64,000 bases of DNA from the NCBI GenBank assembly GCA_020633205.1, contig JACKEB010000017.1, positions 124,001 to 188,000 on the forward strand. The letters are read 5' to 3'. The translations under genes and the position numbers were made by a program. How positions within the stretch are numbered: position 1 is the first letter of the stretch; each line of letters begins with the position of its first letter. Source of the DNA: Polyangiaceae bacterium (lineage in GTDB: Bacteria; Myxococcota_A; Polyangia; Polyangiales; Polyangiaceae). The notes beneath the pieces are model-generated. The model was not told where the DNA came from and did no database searches. It saw nothing but the letters and a program-made list of their open reading frames with translations. This document shows positions 8,726 through 16,459 of the stretch, piece by piece.

Positions 8726-8974
8726 GCTGGCTGCCGCGCGGCTCTGGATCGGTACCCACCCCGCCCCCCGCAAAGCTGGAAACTGACGAAACCGTTGAAG
8801 TTTATTCCGCAGCAAACTCGCCACATCGTTGGCAATTGCGTTGGGTTTCGCCCTGCGGGTCTTGTACGCTCGGGGCGCTGCCCGCTAAGCAGGCTTTGAG
8901 ATGCATGCGGTGTGTCACGCCGCACGTTCGCGATTCGTAGCGCCGCGAACGAACAACAGTTCCAGGAGACGTTG

Positions 8975-9565
8975 ATGGCAGATTCCACCCCCACGCCGCC
9001 TACTAAATCCGGAAGCGGATTCATTATCGTGACCCTGTTGATGGTCGCGGTCGCTGGCGGGCTGATCTTCTGGAAGTTCTCGGGGGACAAGGAGGAGGAA
9101 GCGCCACCTCCGCCGCCACCGGTCGCGACGACGACGCCCAAGCCGGTGTTGGAAGCTCCGCCTCCTCCGCCACCCAAGATCGAAGACGCTGGTCCTGACG
9201 TCGAGAAAAAGGTGGCCGCCAAAGGCACCGTCAAGGGTGGCGGTGGCGGCGGCGGTTGCTCTGGCGCATGCAAGGGCACGGTTACCCCCGCACTCCGCTC
9301 CGCGTTGGCTGGTCGGGCCGCCTCGGCACGACGCTGTTATGAGCGCATGCTGCGGGCCAACTCCGGTCTCTCGGGTACGGTCATGGCACAGGTGCGCGTC
9401 GGTCCAACTGGCCAGGCCTGCAGCGTGAGCATCACCCAAGATTTCGGCGGTGTTGGCGCGAGCTGTGTGGCGCCGGCGCTGCGTAGCGGTGGGCTCCCGG
9501 CTCCCGCGGGCGGCTGCGTCGACGTCGCGGTTCCGGTCAGCTTCAAGCCCAACACCGGCGGTTGA
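8975..9565 (+). CDS. AgmX/PglI C-terminal domain (TonB-like) protein
   Basis: 196 residues starting at an ATG six bases after AGGAGA. One membrane helix (about 14-34) anchors the protein with the bulk outside; then come two proline runs (PPPPPP), a basic segment, a polyglycine stretch flanked by paired cysteines (CSGAC), and a C-terminal domain with ARRCYERMLRANSGLSGTVMAQVRVGPTGQ and a closing Cys-rich end. That domain is the AgmX/PglI module known from myxobacterial gliding and TonB-like proteins, which transmits force or energy across the periplasm. No ExbB/ExbD gene is adjacent; a lone exbD lies at 60 kb. Confidence 0.8.
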   Translation: MADSTPTPPTKSGSGFIIVTLLMVAVAGGLIFWKFSGDKEEEAPPPPPPVATTTPKPVLEAPPPPPPKIEDAGPDVEKKVAAKGTVKGGGGGGGCSGACKGTVTPALRSALAGRAASARRCYERMLRANSGLSGTVMAQVRVGPTGQACSVSITQDFGGVGASCVAPALRSGGLPAPAGGCVDVAVPVSFKPNTGG

Positions 9566-9654
9566 TCCCGAAAGGCTCAGCCCCCTACGGAGTTGCTGCA
9601 GAGTTGACAGGGCGTCCGGGATCGGGTTCCGTGGGCGTCAGGAAGGTCTCGGTT

Positions 9655-10005
9655 ATGCGCTGGATTGTCTTGCTTGCTGCGTGTGTGGTCCCCGGCTTGA
9701 GTCTGTTCGGCTGCTCGAGCGATGGCGTGACGCCGACGTGTTCGGAAGCTTCGCTCTACCAGCACCGCTACACCGACGACGACCGCAAGGACTACAAGCC
9801 CGGCACGGCCGTTGACCCTAAAAACCCGCTTCAGCCTGAACAGGAACTGAAGACCCTGGCTGACGAGAAGTGCATCACTGACAAGAGCACGGTTGTCGTC
9901 AACTCCAGCGGCGGCACCAGCAGCACCGCAGGTACGGGTGGCACCGCAGGTACTGGCGGCACCGCAGGTACTGGCGGCACCGCAGGTACTGGCGGCACCA
10001 ACTGA
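9655..10005 (+). CDS. Small lipoprotein with C-terminal GTGGTA repeats
   Basis: 116 residues. The signal peptide MRWIVLLAACVVPGLSLFGC ends in a good lipobox (LFGC at Cys20). A short charged region of about 60 residues with two cysteines follows, then the C-terminus is a run of Thr/Ala/Gly made by four 18-base DNA repeats. Unlike the other repeat lipoproteins here, the low-complexity segment is at the C-terminus. The ATG at 9655 follows AGGAAGG. No function is recognisable; it lies between the AgmX-like gene and truA. Confidence 0.7.
   Translation: MRWIVLLAACVVPGLSLFGCSSDGVTPTCSEASLYQHRYTDDDRKDYKPGTAVDPKNPLQPEQELKTLADEKCITDKSTVVVNSSGGTSSTAGTGGTAGTGGTAGTGGTAGTGGTN
9925..9996 (+). repeat. Four 18-bp tandem repeats inside a lipoprotein gene
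   Basis: Four consecutive copies of ACCGCAGGTACTGGCGGC (the first has two changes) encode (TAGTGG). Exact copies suggest recent expansion by slippage. Confidence 0.9.
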
Positions 10006-10097
10006 GCCAACGTTTCCCGCGTGCCGAGTTCCTTCAGGCATTCCCTTGAGCGCGAGCCATCGGTTCCGCAGGGAAATGACCAAGCGCCCTGGTTCTT

Positions 10098-10970
10098 ATG
10101 ACGAGCGATGAGCTGGGGAACGCCCCAGCGGAGACTCCCCAGCCGCGCATCCCCAAGCGTGAGCATGGCGTGTTGCTCACCCTCGCCTACGACGGCCATC
10201 TGTTCCACGGCATCGCGCGTCAGCAAGGCCTGCGCACGATCGCCGGTGAGGTCGATGGAGCGATCCGCGCAATGGATCCCCAGGCCACCCTACTACGAGT
10301 GTGTAGCCGCACGGATAAGGGCGTACACGCCCGAGGTCAGCTCGCGGCCTTCGACACGAACAAGCAGATCACACCACGAGGCTGGCTGCTCGGCCTCTCC
10401 CAGCACCTTCCGGATGAGATCTCCGTCGTACGCGTCGCGCAAGTCAGACCCGGCGTCGAACCGAGCCACCTCGCCAAGAAGAAGTGGTACCGCTACGTCT
10501 TGCTCTGCTCCGACGCTCGCGACCCGTTCTGGGAGCGTCGCGCATGGCGTCACTACGCGCGCCTGGATCTCGAGCTGATGCGTGCCGAAGCAGCGGACCT
10601 GATAGGCGAGCACGACTTCGCGGCGTTCCGCGGGGCGAAAGACGAGCGCACCGAGACGGTGCGCAGAATTCTTCGCGCCAGCTTGGAGGCCAGTCAGGAT
10701 GACCCGCGGGTCGTCTACTTCGATATCGAGGGGAACCGCTTCATGTACAACATGGTGCGGATCATCATCGGTACGTTGGTGGATGTTGGTCGCGGTCGGC
10801 TGGCGCCCGGCGCGGTAAAACGCGCTCTTCAGAGCTTGGATCGGAACCACCTGGGAATGACCGCGCCCCCGGACGGCCTCTACCTGCAAGCGATCGACTT
10901 GGACGTGCCTCTGGACAACGTGTGGCCTTCCTCCGGAGTGCGCCTCGTGGAACCAAAGCCCGCAAGCTGA
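10098..10970 (+). CDS. truA: tRNA pseudouridine synthase A
   Basis: Converts uridines 38-40 in tRNA anticodon stems to pseudouridine. 290 residues with the family features: LTLAYDGHLFHGIARQ at the N-terminus, the catalytic-Asp motif SRTDKGVHARGQ, KKWYRYVLLCSDARDPFWERRAW, the DFAAFRGA block and the C-terminal NRFMYNMVRIIIGTLVDVGRGRL helix-strand pair. Length is slightly above the usual 260-270 because of an N-terminal extension of about 20 residues. No clear ribosome binding site precedes the ATG at 10098. Transcribed alone or with the lipoprotein upstream. Confidence 0.93.
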   Translation: MTSDELGNAPAETPQPRIPKREHGVLLTLAYDGHLFHGIARQQGLRTIAGEVDGAIRAMDPQATLLRVCSRTDKGVHARGQLAAFDTNKQITPRGWLLGLSQHLPDEISVVRVAQVRPGVEPSHLAKKKWYRYVLLCSDARDPFWERRAWRHYARLDLELMRAEAADLIGEHDFAAFRGAKDERTETVRRILRASLEASQDDPRVVYFDIEGNRFMYNMVRIIIGTLVDVGRGRLAPGAVKRALQSLDRNHLGMTAPPDGLYLQAIDLDVPLDNVWPSSGVRLVEPKPAS

Positions 10971-11004
10971 TCGCTGCGTTTTTCCCTTCGCGGTGCGGCT
11001 CTGC

Positions 11005-11035
11005 TGGTCAATCCACTCACGCATTGGATTGACCA
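11005..11035. promoter_or_regulatory. Perfect 11-bp inverted repeat upstream of the serine palmitoyltransferase gene
   Basis: TGGTCAATCCA and TGGATTGACCA form perfect arms around a nine-base centre, about 160 bases before the spt start and just after truA. No T tract follows on the plus strand, which argues against a plain terminator and for a dimeric regulator binding site; a hairpin in the truA 3' end is the alternative. A partial repeat (TTGATTGACTG) lies a few bases downstream. Confidence 0.5.
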
Positions 11036-11198
11036 CTTGAGGGCTGCACGTTGATTGACTGAACCGACCCTCGCCGCTAGCTTCCGACCGCCGTTTGCAA
11101 CGAATTCGTAGCGTTTGTTCGTCTCCGACTTCGCAACGCTGAGTGGTTCTCAGCGCGCCGGCGGACGTTGCACAACGGAACGATTCAGGGAGTCTCCC

Positions 11199-12770
11199 AT
11201 GAGCTTGAAGGACAAGATGTTCGATCGTGGCCGCAAGGTGGCCACCAGCCCCGCAATGATGCGCTTCATCTCCGATGACCGCGTGATGAAGGCGGCGGAA
11301 GGTGTGATGGACGCGCGTGGGCGATTTGCTGCGGCGTGGGACATCCTGAAGAACGGGCACGGCCTGCCAAACATCGACCCAGCGCTCGACGATCATCCGA
11401 GCGACAACGGCGTCAATGGCCACACCAACGGCCACAAGAACGGTCACGCAAAGAACGGCCACAAGAACGGCAACGGTGTTCGCGTAGCCATCAGCGGTGG
11501 CGTGCCGGTGAAGGGCTCGGACGACCTCGGCGAGTCGATGAAGGAGCGCGCGAGCCTCGCCAGCATCGGTGGACGAGACGTCTTCGAGAAAGCCTACAAG
11601 TTCACCGCCGCAGATAACGCACGGAAAATGGGCATGTACCCGTTCTTCCGTCCGCTGGACTTCAACGATGGTCCCGAAGCCGAGATCGACGGCAAGCGCG
11701 TGGTGATGTTCGGCTCGAACAACTACCTCGGGCTCACGACGCACCCCAAGGTGCGCGAAGCAGCTCAAGCGGCGATCGACCGCTTCGGCACCAGCATGAC
11801 CGGCTCACGCCTCGTGAACGGCTCGATGAAGCTCCACGAGGAGTTCGAGGAAAAGCTCGCGGCGTGGTTCGGCACGGAAGCGGCGCTCGTCTTCACCACG
11901 GGCTACCAGGTCAACATCGCGAGCCTGTCGGCACTGCTCAGCAACAAGAGCAGCGTGGCGGTGATCGACCGCAACGTGCACGCGTCACTCTACGACGGTG
12001 TGCGCCTCGGTCAGGCCGCGGGTGCCCGCATGGTGCGCTACCGCCACAACGACGCGAAGTCTTTGGATGACCGCCTGAGCAAGCTGGAAGACAGCGAAGG
12101 CGCGCTGGTGATCACCGACGGCGTCTTCAGCGCCGAAGGCGAGATCGCCCACCTCGACGAGATCGTGCCGGTCGTGAAGAAGCACGGCGCCCGCTTGTTC
12201 GTGGACGACGCCCACGCACTCGGCGTGATTGGACCCGAGGGCAAGGGAACCGCTGCACACTTCGGTCTGATGGATCAGGTCGACTTGGTCGGCGGCACGT
12301 TCTCCAAGTCTCTCGCGAGCATCGGTGGTTGGCTGGTTGGCGAGCGCAAGGTGCTGGACTACATCCGCCACTTCGCGCCTTCCTTCATGTTCGCCGCCAG
12401 CGCAGCGCCGCCCAGTGTCGCCGCAGCCATGGCCGCCTTCGACATGATGCTCGAGGAGCCGTGGCGCATCGCCAAGCTGCGGGAGAACTTCACGTACATG
12501 AAGACCGAGCTCGAGAAGATGGGCTTCGAGTTGGGCAAGACGGAGACCGCGGTCATCCCGATCTACATCCGCCAAGATCTGCGCACGCTGATGATGTGGC
12601 GGGAGTTGCTCGAGGAGCACGGGGTCTACACGAACCCGTTCATCTCTCCCGGTGTCCCGCCGAAGCACGCGATGCTGCGCACCAGCTACATGGCGACCCA
12701 TGAGCGGGAGCACCTGGATCGGGGCCTTGAAGCGTTCCGTGCCGTCGGCAAGAAGTACGGCGTGATCTGA
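11199..12770 (+). CDS. spt: Serine palmitoyltransferase-like alpha-oxoamine synthase
   Basis: PLP enzyme condensing an amino acid (Ser) with an acyl-CoA/ACP thioester, the first step of sphingolipid synthesis. 523 residues. The catalytic core starts near residue 140 (KMGMYPFFRPLDFNDGPEAEIDG) and includes NNYLGL, GSRLVNG, the DDAHALG motif (Asp337/His339) and the PLP lysine in GGTFSKS (Lys370). AONS and KBL share this fold, so the assignment rests mainly on the next two genes. A feature without precedent in my knowledge is an N-terminal extension of about 130 residues containing an NGH/KNGH repeat (residues about 70-93). The ATG at 11199 follows AGGGAG. A terminator follows the gene. Confidence 0.85.
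   Translation: MSLKDKMFDRGRKVATSPAMMRFISDDRVMKAAEGVMDARGRFAAAWDILKNGHGLPNIDPALDDHPSDNGVNGHTNGHKNGHAKNGHKNGNGVRVAISGGVPVKGSDDLGESMKERASLASIGGRDVFEKAYKFTAADNARKMGMYPFFRPLDFNDGPEAEIDGKRVVMFGSNNYLGLTTHPKVREAAQAAIDRFGTSMTGSRLVNGSMKLHEEFEEKLAAWFGTEAALVFTTGYQVNIASLSALLSNKSSVAVIDRNVHASLYDGVRLGQAAGARMVRYRHNDAKSLDDRLSKLEDSEGALVITDGVFSAEGEIAHLDEIVPVVKKHGARLFVDDAHALGVIGPEGKGTAAHFGLMDQVDLVGGTFSKSLASIGGWLVGERKVLDYIRHFAPSFMFAASAAPPSVAAAMAAFDMMLEEPWRIAKLRENFTYMKTELEKMGFELGKTETAVIPIYIRQDLRTLMMWRELLEEHGVYTNPFISPGVPPKHAMLRTSYMATHEREHLDRGLEAFRAVGKKYGVI
11404..11476 (+). repeat. NGHKNGH-encoding microrepeat in the spt N-terminal extension
   Basis: Degenerate repeats built on AACGGCCACAAG give an Asn-Gly-His-Lys run of about 24 residues, low-complexity and potentially metal-binding through the histidines. 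It lies between a helical N-terminus and the PLP core, in a linker position. Confidence 0.75.
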
Positions 12771-12791
12771 GATCGCCTCCAGTCCTTGATT

Positions 12792-12836
12792 GCGCAAGAG
12801 CGGCCGCCTGAACGGGTGACCGCTCTGCGCGTTTTG
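12792..12836 (+). terminator. Intrinsic terminator after spt
   Basis: GCGCAAGAGCGG pairs with CCGCTCTGCGC (one bulged A) across a 16-base loop and is followed by GTTTTG. It separates spt from the ceramide synthase gene, which then needs its own promoter or readthrough. Confidence 0.75.
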
Positions 12837-13025
12837 TGGCGCGGAAAGTCTGCTGAACACCTGCGAAACACGCCGTCAGTTGTGAGTCGCATGAGGCCTC
12901 AACAGCTGCTTACAGCGTAGCGCGGTATGCGGTCGTCGAGGCCTCACTTGAGTTTGGGGGAGAGGTGCGTTGGTCCACGCTTGCAGCGTTGACAGCGCAT
13001 GCTCATGGGTGTTCGCTGCGCCGCG

Positions 13026-14153
13026 ATGGCTGTCGAGATCCGCGAAACGCCGATTGGCGGGAACCTGAAAGACTTCCTCAACGTGGTGGATCACATCTAC
13101 CGCGATGACCCGCAGTACGTGCGCCCCCTCAACATGGAGATCAAGGATCGCCTTAGCTTGAAGAACCCTTTCTTCGAGCACGGCGAAGCGGTGATCTTCA
13201 CGGCCTATCGCAACGGCTTCTGCGTTGGGCGTTGCACGGCTTCAATCGATCGCGAGCACCTCAGCCGCTACAACGACGACACTGGCTTCTTTGGGTTCAT
13301 GGACACCATCGACGATCAGGAGGTCGCGACGGCGCTCCTCGACAATGCGCGGCGCTGGCTGGCGGACCGCGGGATGAAGCGCGTGCGTGGCCCTCAGAGC
13401 CTGTGCATCAACGAGGAAATCGGAAACCTCGTCGACGGTTTCGACACGCCTCCGATGCTCATGATGACGCACCATCGGCCCTATCAGGACACGCTGATCA
13501 AGGGCGCCGGCTTCGAGAAGGTGAAGGACCTCTACGCTTGGCGCTACACCGTCGGCGAAGTACCGAAGCGCGCTCGCAAGGCGCAAGCCGACGTCGAGTC
13601 CATGCCCGAGGTGAAGACGCGCACTGTCGACATGAAGAACATCGAAGGCGACGTGCGCACCATCATGGACATCTACAACGATGCCTGGAGTGAGAACTGG
13701 GGCTTCGTCCCGCTCACGGAGAAAGAGCTCTCCAAGATGGCATCGGACATGAAGCTGATCCTCATTCCGAAGCTGGCCTACATCACCGAGATCGACGGTG
13801 AGGCCGCAGCCGTAGCGCTGGCGTTGCCCAACATCAATGCGATGATCCAGGACCTGAACGGCTCGCTTTTCCCCACGGGAATTGCAAAGCTACTCTACCG
13901 GCTCAAGGTAAAGGGGCCAACGCAAGCTCGGCTCATCATCCTCGGCATCCGCAAGAAGTACCGCCACGTGCGCAAGTACGCTCCGCTCAGCACCTATCTG
14001 TACGCCAAGATGAACGACGCGGCGAAAGAGCTCGGCGTCCAATGGGGTGAGCTCTCTTGGACCCTCGAAGACAACGGCCCCGTGAACGTGGGTATCAAGT
14101 TCATGGGCGGCAAGATTTACAAGCGCTACCGCATGTACGAGCGGGAGATCTGA
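13026..14153 (+). CDS. bcerS: GNAT-fold N-acyltransferase, probable bacterial ceramide synthase
   Basis: 375 residues. The sequence matches the long GNAT-like family that in Caulobacter acylates 3-ketosphinganine: an N-terminal block DDPQYVRPLNMEIKDRL, NPFFEHGEAVIFTA, GFFGFMDTIDDQEVATALL, the conserved centre RVRGPQSLCINEEIGNLVDGF, a DTPPMLMMTHHRPYQ segment, and a second GNAT half ending FMGGKIYKRYRMYEREI. Placement between spt and an SDR-type reductase supports the role. Start uncertain: ATG at 13026 has a poor ribosome binding site, and ATGs at 12999 and 13005 are also in frame. The stop is seven bases from the next start, so it is co-transcribed with cerR. Confidence 0.8.
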   Translation: MAVEIRETPIGGNLKDFLNVVDHIYRDDPQYVRPLNMEIKDRLSLKNPFFEHGEAVIFTAYRNGFCVGRCTASIDREHLSRYNDDTGFFGFMDTIDDQEVATALLDNARRWLADRGMKRVRGPQSLCINEEIGNLVDGFDTPPMLMMTHHRPYQDTLIKGAGFEKVKDLYAWRYTVGEVPKRARKAQADVESMPEVKTRTVDMKNIEGDVRTIMDIYNDAWSENWGFVPLTEKELSKMASDMKLILIPKLAYITEIDGEAAAVALALPNINAMIQDLNGSLFPTGIAKLLYRLKVKGPTQARLIILGIRKKYRHVRKYAPLSTYLYAKMNDAAKELGVQWGELSWTLEDNGPVNVGIKFMGGKIYKRYRMYEREI

Positions 14154-14160
14154 GGGACAC

Positions 14161-15147
14161 ATGAAGGTTCTGCTCACCGGAGGCTCTGGCTTCCTCGGCT
14201 CACACATCGCTGAACAACTCACTCAGCAAGGCCACACCGTTCGCGCGCTGGTGCGCAAGACCAGCGACATCAGCTTCCTGGAGACGCTCGGCAACCTCGA
14301 GTTAGCTGAAGGCGGGATCGGCGACGTGCCGAGCCTCGAGCGCGCGGTGGACGGCGTGGACGCGGTGATTCACTCCGCGGGCCTGGTCAAAGCCAAGAAG
14401 CCGGAAGAGTTTCACCGCACGAACTGCGGAGGCACGGTGAACCTGCTGGACGCCGCCCTGAAGCACAAGGAGCGCATCAAGCGCTTCGTGCTGGTGAGCA
14501 GCCTTGCAGCGGTTGGGCCAAGCGAAGACGGCAGCCCCGTCGACCCAGACAACGCACCTGGCCCCGTGACCCATTACGGCCGCAGCAAGCTCGCAGCGGA
14601 GCACGCTGTGCTCGCAAAGAAGCACGAGCTGCCGGTGACCATCATTCGGCCACCGGCCATCTATGGTCCTCGCGATCAAGAGATCCTCGCCTTCTACAAG
14701 GCAATCAAGAACCGGGTGATCCCCTACTTCGGCACGACGGAGAACCGCGTGAGCCTGATCTACGGTGCTGACGCGGCTGCCGCTTGTATCCGCGCGGTAC
14801 TTACCGACACGCCGAGCGGGAGCGCCTTCTTCTTGGAAGATGGCCACGCCTACAAGTTCTCCGACATGATCGAGCGGGTGGAGCAGGCGCTCGGCAAGCG
14901 CGCGTGGCTTCGCTTTCCAATCCCGCGTCCAGTCATGACCACCGCAGCCCTCGGCAGCGAGCTCTACGGTAAGGTCTCAGGTAAGGCGATGATGCTCACT
15001 CGCGACAAGCTGAACGAGTTGTTCGCGCCCCACTGGGTCTGCAGCGCGGAAGAAACGAAGAAGGCTCTCGACTGGCAGCCTCAGGTGCTCTTCGACGAGG
15101 GCGCGCGCATCACGGCTGACTGGTATCGCGACGCGGGCTGGCTCTGA
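14161..15147 (+). CDS. cerR: NAD(P)-dependent epimerase/dehydratase family, probable ceramide reductase
   Basis: 328 residues, extended SDR fold. The N-terminus MKVLLTGGSGFLGSHIAEQL gives the TGxxGxxG cofactor motif, and the catalytic Tyr139-x-x-x-Lys143 (YGRSK) is present with an upstream VLVSSLAAVG. In Caulobacter an enzyme of this type reduces the 3-keto group of the newly acylated ceramide. The ATG lies seven bases after the bcerS stop behind a GAGG-like site. Sugar-nucleotide epimerase or hydroxysteroid dehydrogenase activity cannot be excluded from sequence alone, but the gene order makes ceramide reduction most likely. Confidence 0.8.
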   Translation: MKVLLTGGSGFLGSHIAEQLTQQGHTVRALVRKTSDISFLETLGNLELAEGGIGDVPSLERAVDGVDAVIHSAGLVKAKKPEEFHRTNCGGTVNLLDAALKHKERIKRFVLVSSLAAVGPSEDGSPVDPDNAPGPVTHYGRSKLAAEHAVLAKKHELPVTIIRPPAIYGPRDQEILAFYKAIKNRVIPYFGTTENRVSLIYGADAAAACIRAVLTDTPSGSAFFLEDGHAYKFSDMIERVEQALGKRAWLRFPIPRPVMTTAALGSELYGKVSGKAMMLTRDKLNELFAPHWVCSAEETKKALDWQPQVLFDEGARITADWYRDAGWL

Positions 15148-15151
15148 ACCG

Positions 15152-16417
15152 ATGGTTGCTCCTCGCCTCTTTACTCACGACGCAGCGGTCAAGGGCGACG
15201 TCGCGCCTGGCTTCGAGGCCGTGCGAGCGACGTTCGAGGCTGGGTTCAACGAGGGCACCGAGTGGGGTGCAGCGCTCTCGGTCACTCACCAAGGACGCAA
15301 TGTCGTCGATCTGTGGGGTGGCGTGCGTGACCGCGAGCGCCAGATCCCCTGGCAAGCGGACACGTTGAGCACAGGCTTCTCGAGCACCAAAGGCTTGGTT
15401 GCGCTGTGCTTCCTGATGCTCTGCGACCGCGGGCAGCTGGACTACGACACCCCCGTTGCCACCTATTGGCCGGAGTTTGGCCAACGCGGGAAGTCAGAGA
15501 TCAGCGTGCGCTGTTTGCTGAACCACCGCTCAGGGCTGATCGGTGTCTCCACCCCGATCACGCTGGATCTGATCGAGCATGAGCCGGAGCGCGTGGCTCA
15601 GATCCTCGCGGAACAAGTACCGACCTGGACGCCTGACACCAACCAGGGTTACCACGGTGTCACCTACGGTCTCTACGCCCAGGAGCTGTTCAAGCGTATC
15701 GCAGGGGAGACCCTCGGAGCATTCTTGCGCCGAGAAGTCGGCGAGCCGTTGAACGCGGACGTCTATCTCGGTCTCCCCACTGAGTTCGAAGGGCGAGTCG
15801 CTAAGAACTACCCCTCGACGCTGCGGGAGCGCGTTTTCAACGTCGTTCCGCAGTTGCTGTTGACCACCAACGAGGGCCGAGTGTTTCGCCAGGTGGTCAG
15901 CGGCGGGGACACCGCGCGCGCGTTCGCCCACCCAGCGGAGCTGGGCCCAAGGGGCCTCGACAACTTCAACTCCCGACGCGTGCATGGCTTGGAGTTACCC
16001 TGGGCCAACGCCCTGATGAGCGCTCGCGGCCTGTGCCGTGTCTACAGCGCGCTCGCGTTGGGTGGTCAGGCGAATGGCGTGCGCCTGGTGCAGCCCGAGA
16101 CGATTGGCCCGGTGATGGAGCGTCAGTCCTGGTCAGCCCAAGACCGGGTGCTGAGGAAGCCGCTCGGCTGGAGCCAGGGCTTCCTCAAGGAAGAGACCGG
16201 GATGTTCTCCCCCAATCAGACGAGCTTCGGTCATCCCGGCGCGGGCGGCTCCATGGGTTGGTGTGACCCTGAAAATCAGCTCGCGATTGGCTACCTCGCC
16301 AACAAGATGGACTATCACATCCGCTCACCCCGCGCGCGAAGGCTCTGCAAGGCGATCTACGAGTGCCTTGCAGTGAGCGACCGAGCTTGGCGGAGCGCGT
16401 CTAGAGCGCCCCGCTAA
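15152..16417 (+). CDS. Class C beta-lactamase-fold serine hydrolase (esterase type)
   Basis: 421 residues. The nucleophile motif SxxK is Ser77-Ser-Thr-Lys80 in GFSSTKG; the second motif region is around YHGVTYG and the third is GHPGAGGSMG, as in EstB-like esterases and aminohydrolases of this fold. There is no signal peptide, so it acts in the cytoplasm. It starts only four bases after the cerR stop, so it belongs to the ceramide operon; a role in trimming or transferring the acyl group, or in releasing a lipid product, is possible but inferred from position only. Confidence 0.8.
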   Translation: MVAPRLFTHDAAVKGDVAPGFEAVRATFEAGFNEGTEWGAALSVTHQGRNVVDLWGGVRDRERQIPWQADTLSTGFSSTKGLVALCFLMLCDRGQLDYDTPVATYWPEFGQRGKSEISVRCLLNHRSGLIGVSTPITLDLIEHEPERVAQILAEQVPTWTPDTNQGYHGVTYGLYAQELFKRIAGETLGAFLRREVGEPLNADVYLGLPTEFEGRVAKNYPSTLRERVFNVVPQLLLTTNEGRVFRQVVSGGDTARAFAHPAELGPRGLDNFNSRRVHGLELPWANALMSARGLCRVYSALALGGQANGVRLVQPETIGPVMERQSWSAQDRVLRKPLGWSQGFLKEETGMFSPNQTSFGHPGAGGSMGWCDPENQLAIGYLANKMDYHIRSPRARRLCKAIYECLAVSDRAWRSASRAPR

Positions 16418-16459
16418 CCAAGGCAGTGCTCCTCCCCCCAAAACCCGGGAGACAGGACA

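Noticed and set aside
10293..11768. A 491-codon minus-strand open frame across truA and spt
   Set aside because: Same explanation; it spans a gene boundary and the inverted repeat, with no motif.
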